The notes under the pieces: generated by a model
What the model saw: the letters and a program-made list of their open reading frames with translations, nothing else
Told to the model about the DNA's origin: nothing
Databases searched by the model: none
Assembly: GCA_036008175.1 (NCBI GenBank)
Contig: DASYOB010000086.1
Coordinates: 13,084-77,083 of the forward strand
Direction: 5' to 3'
DNA from: DATARH01 sp036008175
GTDB taxonomy: Bacteria; Pseudomonadota; Alphaproteobacteria; ATCC43930; CGMCC-115725
Length of the DNA stretch: 64,000 bases
Shown: positions 51,348 through 60,771 of the stretch, in pieces
How positions within the stretch are numbered: the first letter of the stretch is position 1
Layout: each line of letters starts with the position of its first letter
Position numbers and translations under genes: made by a program

Positions 51348-51376
51348 TAGGTAAGCCGGCGCGCCCGATTTGGCAA
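51348..51376 (-). promoter_or_regulatory. Possible rpsB promoter
   Basis: On the minus strand TTGCCA (51371-51376, 5 of 6 consensus) and TACCTA (51348-51353, weak) are 17 bases apart. This would give a leader of roughly 135 bases to the rpsB start, room for regulation by S2 itself. The -10 is poor, so confidence is low. The gap 51208-51460 holds no gene. Confidence 0.3.
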
Positions 51377-51460
51377 GCGCGGCGCCGCGCCGAGCGCCTA
51401 TCGGCCGGGACGGCGCGACGCTATGATGTCGGCCGAAAACCTCAGCGGAGACCAGCGAAC

Positions 51461-51784
51461 ATGGCTTTCTACGAACTGCGCCAATATCACGTCCGGCCCG
51501 GCAAGATGGCCGAATGGCTCAAGCTCATGGAGGAGGAGATCATCCCCTTTCAGGTGTCGAAGGGCATGGTGATCACCGGCAGCTTCCGCGGCGAGACCGA
51601 CGACTCCGTCTATGTCTGGCTGCGCCGCTTCGAGAGCGAGGTGCAGCGCGAGGCGCTCTACAAGGCGGTCTACGACACGGATTTCTGGAAGACCAAGATC
51701 GGGCCGCGCATCCCGGATCTGCTCGACCGCGAAAAGATGGTCGTTACCCGCATCGTCCCGACCCAGAGATCCACGGCGCAGTAA
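51461..51784 (+). CDS. NIPSNAP family protein
   Basis: This 107-aa protein starts MAFYELRQYHVRPGKMAEWL, then KLMEEEIIPFQVSKGMVITG and SVYVWLRRFESEVQREALYK, AVYDTDFW, the NIPSNAP dimeric alpha/beta-barrel signature. Bacterial NIPSNAP proteins often sit near catabolic enzymes; the role is unclear. It is a single gene between rpsB (divergent) and dnaE (convergent, 21 bases away). Confidence 0.87.
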   Translation: MAFYELRQYHVRPGKMAEWLKLMEEEIIPFQVSKGMVITGSFRGETDDSVYVWLRRFESEVQREALYKAVYDTDFWKTKIGPRIPDLLDREKMVVTRIVPTQRSTAQ

Positions 51785-51805
51785 ACTGGTGCTCGCGCCG
51801 GCCGC

Positions 51806-54800
51806 CTAAACATCGTGGATGTCGAGGATCCCAGGCAGCGACTTGACCGCGGCTCGGATGCGCGGGTCGATACGGAAGCCGCCCGGCAGCGCCAGCTCGA
51901 CCTCGCGGCTCGGCAGGTCGAGCACGACGGTGACCCGGCCGCGGCCGCCGGCCTCGCGCGCGATGACGCTTTTGAGCCGCGGCAGCGCGTCGGGCTCGCT
52001 GACGAAGACGCGGAGCCCCGCCGCCGCATGCGCGACGACGCTGTCGAGCGGCTCGATCTTTTGCGCGGTCAGGCGCAGGTTTTCCTCCTCGCGCCGGACA
52101 TCGACCGTAACGATCATCGGCTGGCCGCTGTCGAGCATCTCGCGCGCCTGGCCCAGCACCTCGGAAAACAGCGTGACCTCGAACGCGCCGCTCATATCGG
52201 AGAGTTCAACAAAGGCAAAACGGTTGCCGCGCGCGGACGTGCGCTCCTTGCGGCCGATGACGATGCCGGCGAGCCGGAAGCGGGTTGCGCCGTTGCCGGC
52301 GAGCGCCGCCGGCAGGTCGACCCAGCGCAGGATCCCGGCGCGCTCTAGGCTCTTTCCGTAAGGGTCGAGCGGATGGCTCGACAGGTAGAAGCCGATCGCC
52401 TCGAATTCGTATTGCAGCCGCTCGACCGGCGGCCAATCGGCCACCACTGGCAAGGCCGGGCGCGCGGCAAAGCCCATACCGGCAAACTCGCCATCGCCGA
52501 ACAGCGTATGCTGCCCGTCCTGCCGCTCCTCGGCGGTGCGGCTCGCCTCCCGCAATAGCAGCTCGGCGGCGGCGAAGCTCTGGGCGCGGTTCGGGTTGAG
52601 GCTTTCGAAGGCGCCGGCCTTGACCAGGTTCTCGAACTGCCGACGGTTGAGGCTCCGGGTGTCGAGCCGCCGGGCGAGATCGAACAAATCCTTGTAGGGG
52701 CCGTGCGCGGCGCGCTCGGCGACGAGGTCGCGCATCGCCTGCGCGCCGACGCCCTTCACCGCGGCGAGCGCGTAGCGGATCGCCGGCTTGCCGGTTTTCG
52801 GATCGGGCTCGACGGAGAACGCGACATCTGAGCGGTTGATGTCGGGCGGCAGCAGCGCGATTTCGAACCGGCTGACCTCTTGGCGATACTGGTTGAGCTT
52901 GTCGGTGTTGCCCATGTCGAGCGTCATAGATGCGGCAAGAAACTCGACTGGGTAGTTCGCCTTCAGATAGGCGGTCTGATAGGCGATCAGCGCGTATGGC
53001 GCCGAATGCGATTTGTTGAAGCCGTAGCCCGAGAATTTTTCCATCAAGTCGAAGACGAAATTTGCTTGCTTCTCCTCGATGCCTTTTTTGATCGCACCAC
53101 CGACGAAATTGGCTCTCTGGGCCTCCATTTCGCTCTTGATCTTCTTGCCCATGGCGCGCCGCAACAGATCGGCACCGCCGAGGCTGTAATCGGCCATCAC
53201 CCGGGCCGCTTCCATGACCTGTTCCTGGTACGTAAAGACGCCGAATGTCGGTTCCAGAATGGGTTCCAGCATCGCGTGCGGATAGTAAACCGGCTCCTCG
53301 CCGTTTTTGCACTTGATGTAATTGGGAATGCTGTCCATCGGCCCCGGCCGATAGAGCGCATTCATGGCGATGATGTCTTCGAAGCGGTTGGGCCTGAGCT
53401 TGCGGAGGTTGTCGCGCATCCCCGCGCTTTCCAGCTGGAACACCCCCGAGGTGTCGCCGTGCGCGATGAGCTCGTAAGTTCTTGGGTCATCTAGCGGAAT
53501 TTGCGCGAGATCGATAGCGATGCCGCGCGCCTGGAGCAGGTCGACGGTCTTCGCCAGCACATCAAGGGTCTTCAGGCCGAGGAAGTCGAATTTGACGAGC
53601 CCCGCTAGCTCGACCCATTTCATGTTGAACTGTGTTACCGGCATATCGGAGCGCGGATCGCGGTAGAGCGGCACCAGCTCGATCAGCGGCCGGTCGCCGA
53701 CCACGACCCCGGCGGCATGGGTCGAGGCGTGGCGGTAGAGGCCTTCGAGCTTCAGCGCGATGGTGATCAGCCGCGCCACCGCCTCGTCGCTGTCGCGCTG
53801 CTGCTGCAATTGCGGCTCGGCCGCGATCGCCTGCTGCAGCGTGACCGGATGCGCCGGGTTGTACGGGACCAGCTTGGCGATGCGATCGACCTGGCCATAG
53901 GGCATGCCAAGCACCCGGCCAACATCGCGCAACACCGCCCGCGCCTGCAATTTACCGAAGGTGATGATCTGGGCGACGCGGTCGCGGCCGTATTTCTGCT
54001 GGACGTAGCGGATCACCTCGTCCCGCCGCTCCTGGCAGAAATCGACGTCGAAATCCGGCATCGATACGCGTTCCGGGTTGAGGAACCGCTCGAAGATCAG
54101 GCCGAAACGCAGCGGGTCGAGATCGGTGATGGTCAAGGCCCAGGCGACGACCGAGCCCGCGCCGGAGCCGCGCCCCGGCCCGACCGGGATGCCCTGCCGC
54201 TTCGCCCATTGGATGAAGTCGGCGACGATCAGGAAATATCCGGCAAAGCCGGTCTTCACGATCATATCGAGCTCGAATTCGAGCCGCTCGCGATAGGGCT
54301 TGGCCGCTTCATCGTCTTCCGTATCGCCAACTGCGGCGAGGCGAGCGGCCAGCCCGGCGCGGGCCTGTTCGCGCAACGCGCTCTCTTCATCGGCCCCCTC
54401 CGGCAACGGGAAGGCCGGCAGGATCGGCTTCCTTGGCTGTGGGATGAAGGCGCAGCGACGGGCGATGACCAGGGTGTTGTCGCAGGCCTCGGGCAGGTCG
54501 GCGAAGAGCGCGCGCATCTCCTCGGCCGGGCGGAAGAAATGCTCCGGGCTCAGCCGCTTGCGATCATCGTCGGCGACGGCGCGCCCCTGCGCGATGCACA
54601 TCAGCGCATCGTGCGCCTCGTGGAACTCGCGGTCGGGAAAATACGCGTCATTGGTGGCGACGAGCGGCAGGTCGTGCGCATAGGCGAGATCGACGAGGCC
54701 CGTTTCGCTGCGCGCCTCCTGCGGCAGCCCGTGCCGCTGCAATTCGATATAGAGCCGGCCGGGAAAGGCCTGCTTCAACGACGCAAGCATCGACTCCGCG

Positions 54801-55291
54801 GCCTCGGCCTGGCCCTCGGCCAAGAGCCGGCCGACCGGCCCCCCTGCCCCGCCGCCGAGGCAGATCAGCCCCTCGCTCGCGGCGCTGAGATCCGCTAGCG
54901 CGACTGCGGGCTCGGCGCCGGCCTCGCCATCGAGAAAGGCATGGCTCACAAGCGCCATCAGGTTGCGGTATCCGGTCTCGCTTTGCACCAACAGCACGAG
55001 GCGGTCGGGCTCGGCGCCATTGCCGTTGACCGTGCGCGGGCCGAACCGGGCCTCGCCCATCGATGCATCATGCGCCAGCGCGATCTCGCAGCCGATGATC
55101 GGCTGGATGCCGGCCTCGGCGCAGGCAGTGGCGAATTCGAGCGCGCCGAACAGGTTGCCGCTGTCGGTGATCGCCACCGCCGGCATCGCCTCGCCGCGGC
55201 AGAGCTGTACCAGCTCCTTGACCTTGATCGCCCCTGCCGACAGTGAATAGGCGGTATGGACGCGGAGATGGACGAAATCGGCGAGCGGCAT
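51806..55291 (-). CDS. dnaE: DNA polymerase III alpha subunit
   Basis: This 1161-aa protein has the PHP domain first (residues 1-75, DFVHLRVHTAYSLSAGAIKV, with HLRVH), then the polymerase core: GPGRGSGAGSVVAWALTITD, the catalytic PDFDVDFCQERRDEVIRYVQ (aspartates near residues 412-416), KYGRDRVAQIITFGKLQARA, GAFESLNPNR-like helix-hairpin-helix and the C-terminal OB domain (GIVIGRKERTSARGNRFAFV, ELSDMSGAFEVTLF). It replicates the chromosome. The start at 55291 has GAGAG upstream; the GTG at 55300 would add three residues. It lies convergent to the NIPSNAP gene. Confidence 0.97.
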   Translation of the reverse strand: MPLADFVHLRVHTAYSLSAGAIKVKELVQLCRGEAMPAVAITDSGNLFGALEFATACAEAGIQPIIGCEIALAHDASMGEARFGPRTVNGNGAEPDRLVLLVQSETGYRNLMALVSHAFLDGEAGAEPAVALADLSAASEGLICLGGGAGGPVGRLLAEGQAEAAESMLASLKQAFPGRLYIELQRHGLPQEARSETGLVDLAYAHDLPLVATNDAYFPDREFHEAHDALMCIAQGRAVADDDRKRLSPEHFFRPAEEMRALFADLPEACDNTLVIARRCAFIPQPRKPILPAFPLPEGADEESALREQARAGLAARLAAVGDTEDDEAAKPYRERLEFELDMIVKTGFAGYFLIVADFIQWAKRQGIPVGPGRGSGAGSVVAWALTITDLDPLRFGLIFERFLNPERVSMPDFDVDFCQERRDEVIRYVQQKYGRDRVAQIITFGKLQARAVLRDVGRVLGMPYGQVDRIAKLVPYNPAHPVTLQQAIAAEPQLQQQRDSDEAVARLITIALKLEGLYRHASTHAAGVVVGDRPLIELVPLYRDPRSDMPVTQFNMKWVELAGLVKFDFLGLKTLDVLAKTVDLLQARGIAIDLAQIPLDDPRTYELIAHGDTSGVFQLESAGMRDNLRKLRPNRFEDIIAMNALYRPGPMDSIPNYIKCKNGEEPVYYPHAMLEPILEPTFGVFTYQEQVMEAARVMADYSLGGADLLRRAMGKKIKSEMEAQRANFVGGAIKKGIEEKQANFVFDLMEKFSGYGFNKSHSAPYALIAYQTAYLKANYPVEFLAASMTLDMGNTDKLNQYRQEVSRFEIALLPPDINRSDVAFSVEPDPKTGKPAIRYALAAVKGVGAQAMRDLVAERAAHGPYKDLFDLARRLDTRSLNRRQFENLVKAGAFESLNPNRAQSFAAAELLLREASRTAEERQDGQHTLFGDGEFAGMGFAARPALPVVADWPPVERLQYEFEAIGFYLSSHPLDPYGKSLERAGILRWVDLPAALAGNGATRFRLAGIVIGRKERTSARGNRFAFVELSDMSGAFEVTLFSEVLGQAREMLDSGQPMIVTVDVRREEENLRLTAQKIEPLDSVVAHAAAGLRVFVSEPDALPRLKSVIAREAGGRGRVTVVLDLPSREVELALPGGFRIDPRIRAAVKSLPGILDIHDV

Positions 55292-55438
55292 GGCTCTCAC
55301 GAAACGCTGATCTGGCTATCAAGATGGCACGACAAACGGACAAAGACAGCCTGTTGCGTCCGACCGCGGAAACGCTCTCGTCGCATCCCCGACCGAGGCG
55401 AAATGCAGCCATCCGCGGCCCAGCCGATTCGAACAGGG

Positions 55439-55471
55439 AAGCCCCTCGCCGGGGATACCGGAAAGGGGCTT
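55439..55471 (-). terminator. Hairpin after the lipoprotein gene
   Basis: AAGCCCCT (55439-55446) pairs with AGGGGCTT (55464-55471), with an inner CCGG/CCGG stem. It lies about 80-110 bases beyond the lipoprotein gene's stop on the minus strand. There is no T-run. The gap 55292-55548 otherwise holds nothing I can support. Confidence 0.35.
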
Positions 55472-55548
55472 GGCTTGTGCAGCTCAGCTGTCGGTGGCTT
55501 CGTTGTGGATCGCGATCGAAGATGTGACCGACCTACACCGTCGCGCGA

Positions 55549-56631
55549 TTAGCAGGCGTTGGGGTTCGCCGCTGGCTGTTGCGACCCCGCGGGTGTCGGA
55601 GAACCAGTAGCGGCAGCAGCAGCAGCCGCGGCGTCGGCGTCTCCTCCGCTACTGGTTCCGCCCTTTGTTCCGGTTGTCTTCAGGCTTTTGACCGTAGCCT
55701 TGCAGTTTGTTGCCTGTGCTCCTGTTTGCTCCTGAAGTGAGACTACTGCGTGAGCAAAGGTTCCATCCTCATAATAAATCAACAGGTCGTTCGCCGCTTG
55801 ATACATTGTATACGGCATTGGTTTCTTTTGCGCGCCATCGGGCGCGGCGGCATGTGGCGCTGGTATCGTTCTGGTAGACGTTACCTGCGCGGTGCTGGCA
55901 GGTGCCTTGGCTGTGGCCGGAATGGCAACTGTCAGCTTCCTGGTGACCGTGCCGCTAACCGTCGGGCTTGCAGGTGTCGGCGTACTTCCCGAAGTGCCGG
56001 AGTTCGTCGTGCCGTTTTGAATCCGCTGAAGAATAACGCCGTGTTGCGAATTGCGGTCGGCATCCATCTGGGCAAAAACCGCTAAAATCGAGTTATTGTA
56101 AAGCACATCCGCGCTGATCGTTGTCTTCGACGTACCCACTCCCGTGGCAAGGGCTGACAGAAGGGTCTTTGTCCCGGCGGCCCCCACGGCTGTACTCGCC
56201 GCGCTTAAAGCGGTCTGCACGAAATCAGCGCCTGCATCGAGGTTACCGACCAAGCTAATCGAATCTCGTTTGTATTGTTCATAGCTCAGATCTATTGCCG
56301 CCATATAGATTGAAATACAGTTGTCGCGGTATCGTTCGAAGACGTTCTCATTTTGCGGAGGATATTGTGTTCCGGTGCCTGCAATATTTATATCACCGGT
56401 CATGTTGCCATTCGCGTCGGACGTAAACGTCTCTTCCCAATTGATCGCGCGTTGACAATCGGGTTGCAATGCCCCGCCGGGCAAAGCGGTGAGAAGAGCG
56501 GCGGATGGCGGCGTTACAACGACCGCCGCGTCGAGGCCTGGTGCACCGCTTAGCGGTGTCGGAAAGTGATTACACGCGCCCAGCAAGCCGGCTATGGGAA
56601 GCAGAATCGCCGCCAATAAACGAATGTGCAT
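55549..56631 (-). CDS. Lipoprotein of unknown function with Ala/Thr/Pro-rich C-terminus
   Basis: The product of 360 aa starts MHIRLLAAILLPIAGLLGAC, a lipoprotein signal with lipobox LLGAC (lipid-bearing Cys20), with GGGAGGA before the ATG at 56631. The middle (residues about 80-195) is globular: NVFERYRDNCISIYMAAIDL, YEQYKRDSISLVGNLDAG, TISADVLYNNSILAVFAQMD. From about 200 on it is low in complexity, with Thr/Ser/Pro stretches, an IPAPHAAAPDG-like segment and an Ala-run near the end; it closes with PNAC. I do not recognise the family. Local GC is lower than in neighbours, which suggests foreign origin. The gap 56632-56812 holds no gene. Confidence 0.75.
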   Translation of the reverse strand: MHIRLLAAILLPIAGLLGACNHFPTPLSGAPGLDAAVVVTPPSAALLTALPGGALQPDCQRAINWEETFTSDANGNMTGDINIAGTGTQYPPQNENVFERYRDNCISIYMAAIDLSYEQYKRDSISLVGNLDAGADFVQTALSAASTAVGAAGTKTLLSALATGVGTSKTTISADVLYNNSILAVFAQMDADRNSQHGVILQRIQNGTTNSGTSGSTPTPASPTVSGTVTRKLTVAIPATAKAPASTAQVTSTRTIPAPHAAAPDGAQKKPMPYTMYQAANDLLIYYEDGTFAHAVVSLQEQTGAQATNCKATVKSLKTTGTKGGTSSGGDADAAAAAAAATGSPTPAGSQQPAANPNAC

Positions 56632-56812
56632 CGCGTCCTCCCCTTTAGTGTAGGGAGGATAGATCAACCTAAGGTCGTGCTGTCCAGATTTTATCTACAA
56701 ATGCGTTTAATCAGCCGAACGAGCCCGGCCCGCTCCCAGAGCGAGGTTGCCTCGGCGCGCGCACTGCTGGCAGTTACGCCACAGACGCATGGGGGAACAC
56801 CACCGCATTGCC

Positions 56813-57421
56813 CTACGGCTGGGCCAAAGGCGGCTCCGGCGGCGGCTCGCTGTCGAGTGGCAGGTCAGGCCGGTGTAGCTCGAAGCCGATCGGCAGCTTC
56901 TCCACGCCTTCCCATGGCTTGGCCGACAATACTCGGTTCACCATCCCGACCATGTGGTCGAACAGAGCGTGTTCGTCGGTCTCGCCGGTCCCGGGAACGC
57001 GGAAATCCTGGAAGCCGTCATCGAGCAGTTGCACGTGCCGAATGCCGCCATGCAGCTTCAAGCGCAGGAAGAAGGCGAGCTGCTGCTTCGGAAACGTGTC
57101 TGCATCGCGGTCGATCGAGAGCGAAATCGCAAAGCGCCAGAACCCGTCATCCTCTCGGGTCAATATGTCTGAGTGCGCTTCCGGTTGAGCGGCAACCGGC
57201 AAGCCCTCCTGTATCTGGAAGGACAGCAATCGGACATAGGGCCGTTTCGTCTCGTCATCCGGGTCGGTATAGGTTTCCGGGGCGCCGATATATTCTCTGA
57301 ACCCATGCGCGAGCTGCTGTGCGGCAACAAGCGAGTCGCGGGCATATTCCCGGTACGTTTCCTGGGACGCGCGGTACGCGACCCGCAGTTCCTCGAAGAT
57401 GCTCGTCAATTTGCGCCTCAC
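56813..57421 (-). CDS. Conserved-looking hypothetical protein, downstream of lolD
   Basis: This 202-aa protein starts at a GTG (57421) with GAGG seven bases upstream. It begins RRKLTSIFEELRVAYRASQE and has SFQIQEGLPVAAQPEAHSDI, DDGFWRFAISLSIDRDADTF, PKQQLAFFLRLKLHGGIRHV and VPGTGETDEHALFDHMVGMV. No signal peptide or membrane helix; the C-terminus is Pro-rich (EPPPEPPLAQP). I cannot name a family. It lies 16 bases after lolD in the same direction, so it is probably co-transcribed, but nothing ties it to lipoprotein transport. Confidence 0.7.
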   Translation of the reverse strand: MRRKLTSIFEELRVAYRASQETYREYARDSLVAAQQLAHGFREYIGAPETYTDPDDETKRPYVRLLSFQIQEGLPVAAQPEAHSDILTREDDGFWRFAISLSIDRDADTFPKQQLAFFLRLKLHGGIRHVQLLDDGFQDFRVPGTGETDEHALFDHMVGMVNRVLSAKPWEGVEKLPIGFELHRPDLPLDSEPPPEPPLAQP

Positions 57422-57437
57422 AGCAAACCTCGGCTGC

Positions 57438-58133
57438 CTAGGTTACGGCACAGAGCCTTCCGTCCTCGAGGGCGACGATGCGGTCGAGGCGGCGGGCCAG
57501 TTCGAGGTTATGCGTGGCGATCAGCGCGGCGAGGCCGCTGGCGCGGACGATTTCGAGCAGCGTTTCGATGACGCCCGCGGCGGTGGTGTGGTCGAGATTG
57601 CCGGTCGGCTCGTCGGCCAGGAGGATCTTCGGGTCGTTGGCGAGCGCGCGCACGATGGCGACGCGCTGCTGCTCGCCGCCCGAGAGCCGTGCCGGGCGGT
57701 GCGTGAGGCGCGCGCCGAGCCCGACCCTCTCCAACAACGAGGCGGCCTTGTCGCGCGCGGTGCCGCGTTCGACGCCGGCGATCATCTGCGGCAGCATGAC
57801 GTTTTCGAGCGCGGAGAACTCCGGCAGCAGATGATGGAACTGATAGACAAAGCCGAGGGCACGGCGGCGCAGCAAGGTGCGGTGCTCGTCGGACAGGCCG
57901 CCGCAATCGCGTCCCTCGATCAGCACCGCGCCGCCGTCAGGCCGCTCCAACAGCCCGGCGACGTGCAGCAGCGTCGATTTACCGGCCCCCGACGGGCCGA
58001 CCAGCGCGACGATCTCGCCGGATGGCAGCGCGAGGTCGATGCCGTTCAGCACCGGCAATTCGACCTCGCCCTGCCGGAACACACGGCGCACGCCGGCCAA
58101 TTCCAACGCCGGCGCGCCCTCCCCCGCACTCAT
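57438..58133 (-). CDS. lolD: Lipoprotein-releasing system ATP-binding protein
   Basis: This 231-aa ABC ATPase has Walker A VALVGPSGAGKSTLLHVAGL, the Q-loop FVYQFHHLLPEFSALENVML, signature RLSGGEQQRVAIVRALANDP and Walker B ILLADEPTGNLDHTTAAGVI. The MacB/LolD-type opening ALELAGVRRVFRQGEVELPV fits. It powers release of lipoproteins from the inner membrane to LolA. It follows lolC by 10 bases. Confidence 0.94.
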   Translation of the reverse strand: MSAGEGAPALELAGVRRVFRQGEVELPVLNGIDLALPSGEIVALVGPSGAGKSTLLHVAGLLERPDGGAVLIEGRDCGGLSDEHRTLLRRRALGFVYQFHHLLPEFSALENVMLPQMIAGVERGTARDKAASLLERVGLGARLTHRPARLSGGEQQRVAIVRALANDPKILLADEPTGNLDHTTAAGVIETLLEIVRASGLAALIATHNLELARRLDRIVALEDGRLCAVT

Positions 58134-58143
58134 CGACAGCAGG

Positions 58144-59388
58144 TCATTCGTAACGCAGCCCCTCGACCGGATCGAGCCGCGCCGCCCGCCAGGAGGGGTA
58201 GAGCGTCGCCAGGAAGGACAGCGCCAGCGCCATCAGCACGACAGAGGCGACCTCGGTCGCGTCCAGATGCGCCGGGATACGGGTGAAGAAGCGGATCTCG
58301 GCGGAGAACAGGTTGACGTGCAGAACGCTTTCGAGGAAATGGCGGATCGCCTCGATGTTGTCGGTGAACGCGACCCCGAGCGCAAATCCGGCGAGGGTGC
58401 CGACGACGCCGATGCTGGCGCCGCTCAGCATGAAGATGCGCAGGATCATACCACGCGAGGCGCCCATCGTGCGCAGGATGGCGATGTCGCGGCCCTTATC
58501 CTTCACCATCATGATCATGCCGGAGATGATGTTGAAGGCGGCGACGAGGATGATCAGCGACAAGATCAGGAACATCACGTTGCGCTCGATCTCGACCGCA
58601 TTGACGAGGCTCGAATTGGTCTGCTGCCAGTCGAGGATGCGCACCGGCCGGACGAGCGCCGCCGCGATCATGTGGGCTTCGCGGCTCGTCTGGTCGGCGT
58701 CGGCGACAAAGACTTCGAGATAGGTGACCGCGTTCGGCAGCTTGAAAAACACCTGCGCCGCGGGCAGCGGTACATAGATAAAGGTGTTGTCGTATTCGTA
58801 GAAGCCGACATCGAACAGCGCGGCGACCGTATACGTCTTCAGCCGCGGAATCGTACCGAAGGCGGTGTCGTTGCCTTGCGGCGAGATCAGCGTGACCTTG
58901 CCGCCGACCGCGATGCCGAGGCGGCGCGCTAGCCGGTCGCCGATCGCGATCGAGTCATCGGCGAAATCGGCGAGCGAGCCGGCGACGATGTGCTTCGCGA
59001 TCAGCTCGCGGCTCCTGAGGTCATCGGGGCGAATGCCGCGGACCAGCGCGCCCGCCGCGCCGGCGTCGCTCGTCGCCATGACCTGGCCTTCGACCAGCGG
59101 CGTCGCGCTGACAACCCCGGGGACGGCCCTGACCTTTGCCGCCATCGAATCGTAGTCGGTCAGCGGCCCGGCCTCCGCATAGACGCCGAGATGGCCGTTG
59201 AAGCCGAGAATGCGGTCGATCAGATCCTCGCGGAATCCGTTCATGACCGACATCACGACGATCAAGGTCGCCACCCCGAGCGCGATGCCGAGCAGCGAGA
59301 AGATCGCGATGACCGAGACGAAGCCTTCCTGCCGCCGCGCCCGCAGATAGCGGAACGCGACCATCCGCTCGAAAGTGTTGAAAATCAC
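58144..59388 (-). CDS. lolC: Lipoprotein-releasing system transmembrane protein, LolC/LolE-type
   Basis: This 414-aa protein has four membrane helices around a large periplasmic domain: ERMVAFRYLRARRQEGFVSV, IAIFSLLGIALGVATLIVVM, then a periplasmic part (residues 50-270) and FLILSLIILVAAFNIISGMI, MMVKDKGRDIAILRTMGASR, GVVGTLAGFALGVAF, SFLATLYPSWRAARLDPVEG. A GTG start (59388) overlaps the proS stop in GTGA. Only one such gene is present, as expected in alphaproteobacteria, where a single LolC/E hybrid (LolF-type) serves as homodimer. Confidence 0.94.
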   Translation of the reverse strand: MIFNTFERMVAFRYLRARRQEGFVSVIAIFSLLGIALGVATLIVVMSVMNGFREDLIDRILGFNGHLGVYAEAGPLTDYDSMAAKVRAVPGVVSATPLVEGQVMATSDAGAAGALVRGIRPDDLRSRELIAKHIVAGSLADFADDSIAIGDRLARRLGIAVGGKVTLISPQGNDTAFGTIPRLKTYTVAALFDVGFYEYDNTFIYVPLPAAQVFFKLPNAVTYLEVFVADADQTSREAHMIAAALVRPVRILDWQQTNSSLVNAVEIERNVMFLILSLIILVAAFNIISGMIMMVKDKGRDIAILRTMGASRGMILRIFMLSGASIGVVGTLAGFALGVAFTDNIEAIRHFLESVLHVNLFSAEIRFFTRIPAHLDATEVASVVLMALALSFLATLYPSWRAARLDPVEGLRYE

Positions 59389-60704
59389 GCCGCGAACCGC
59401 TGGATCACGCTGTCGAGCGGCAGGTCCTGGCGCTTGCCGCTGCGGCGGTGCTTCCACTCGATGTTGCCGGCGGCGAGGCCGCGCGGGCCGACGATCAGCT
59501 GATCCGGCAGGCCGATCAGGTCTATCGCGGCGAATTTGGCGCCGGGCGACTCGTCGCGGTCGTCGTACAGCACCTCGACTCCGGCGCCGCGCAACTTGCC
59601 ATAGAGCTCGTCGGCGGCGGCGCGGCACTTTTCGTCCGCGGGGCGCAGGTTGATCAGGCCGACCCGGAACGGCGCGACGCTCTCCGGCCAGATGATGCCG
59701 GCATCGTCGTGGTTGACCTCGATCAGCGCGCCGACGAGCCGCGACACGCCGATGCCGTAGGAGCCCATTTCCAGCGGCACCTCCGTGCCGTCCGCACCGG
59801 TCACGACAGCACCCATCGGCTGCGAGTATTTGGCGCCGAAATAGAAAGTCTGGCCGACCTCGATGCCGCGGTCGCTGACGAGCCGTTCCGGCGGGACTGG
59901 GCACGTCTCTGGCTTGTGAATTTCGCTCGTCGCCGCATAGAGGGACGTAAAGTAATCGACGATCGACTGGACGAACTGCACGTCATCGTAGTCGACGTCG
60001 GGGTTTTCGAAATTTAGGTCCAGGAAATCCCGATCGACATAGACCGCGCTCTCGCCCGTGTCGGCAAGGATGATGAATTCGTGGCTGAGATCGCCGCCGA
60101 TCGGGCCGGTATCGGCGCGCATTGGGATCGCCTTCAGCCCCATGCGCGCGAAAGTGCGCAGATAGGCGACGAACATCTTGTTGTAGGAATGCTTCGCCCC
60201 AGCCGGATCGAGATCGAAGCTGTAATTGTCCTTCATCAGAAACTCGCGCCCGCGCATCACGCCAAACCGCGGCCGCACCTCGTCGCGGAACTTCCACTGG
60301 ATGTGGTAGAGGTTTTTCGGCAGGTCGCGGTAGCTCTTGATCGAGGCGCGAACAATCTCGGTGACCTGCTCCTCGTTGGTCGGGCCGTACAGCATCTCGC
60401 GCTCGTGGCGGTCCTTGATGCGCAGCATCTCCTTGCCGTAATCGTCGTAGCGCCCGCTTTCCCGCCACAGCTCGGCCGGCTGGATCGTCGGCATCAGGAT
60501 TTCCTGCGCGCCGGAGCGGTCCTGCTCCTCGCGCACGATTTGCTCGACCTTTTTCAGGACGCGCAGTCCGAGCGGCAGCCAGGAATAGATCCCCGCGCTC
60601 GATTGGCGGATCATGCCGGCGCGCAACATCAGCCGATGCGAGACGATCTGCGCCTCGCTCGGGTTCTGGCGCAACAGCGGCAGGAAGTATTGGGACAGGA
60701 GCAT
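59385..60704 (-). CDS. proS: Prolyl-tRNA synthetase, short bacterial form
   Basis: This 439-aa class II synthetase has HRLMLRAGMIRQSSAGIYSW (motif 1 region), FRDEVRPRFGVMRGREFLMK (motif 2) and EMGSYGIGVSRLVGALIEVN (motif 3), then a C-terminal anticodon domain. It lacks the roughly 180-residue editing insertion of the E. coli enzyme (572 aa), as is normal in alphaproteobacteria, so mischarged Ala-tRNA-Pro must be cleared by a separate factor. The start at 60704 has GAGG upstream; the longer frame to 60872 covers the intergenic RNA region. Confidence 0.95.
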   Translation of the reverse strand: MLLSQYFLPLLRQNPSEAQIVSHRLMLRAGMIRQSSAGIYSWLPLGLRVLKKVEQIVREEQDRSGAQEILMPTIQPAELWRESGRYDDYGKEMLRIKDRHEREMLYGPTNEEQVTEIVRASIKSYRDLPKNLYHIQWKFRDEVRPRFGVMRGREFLMKDNYSFDLDPAGAKHSYNKMFVAYLRTFARMGLKAIPMRADTGPIGGDLSHEFIILADTGESAVYVDRDFLDLNFENPDVDYDDVQFVQSIVDYFTSLYAATSEIHKPETCPVPPERLVSDRGIEVGQTFYFGAKYSQPMGAVVTGADGTEVPLEMGSYGIGVSRLVGALIEVNHDDAGIIWPESVAPFRVGLINLRPADEKCRAAADELYGKLRGAGVEVLYDDRDESPGAKFAAIDLIGLPDQLIVGPRGLAAGNIEWKHRRSGKRQDLPLDSVIQRFAA

Positions 60705-60771
60705 CAGACCTCGCGATTTCCGGGTTCGCCGGCAATCTAGTATCGGCCCCCGCGTAAAAATACCACCTGCC

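Noticed and set aside
53717..54898. 393-codon open frame on the plus strand
   Set aside because: It is antisense to the dnaE core and has no domain pattern.
55420..55440. GTTCGAATC on the minus strand, like a tRNA T-loop
   Set aside because: The flanking five bases do not pair and no acceptor, D or anticodon arm can be placed around it.
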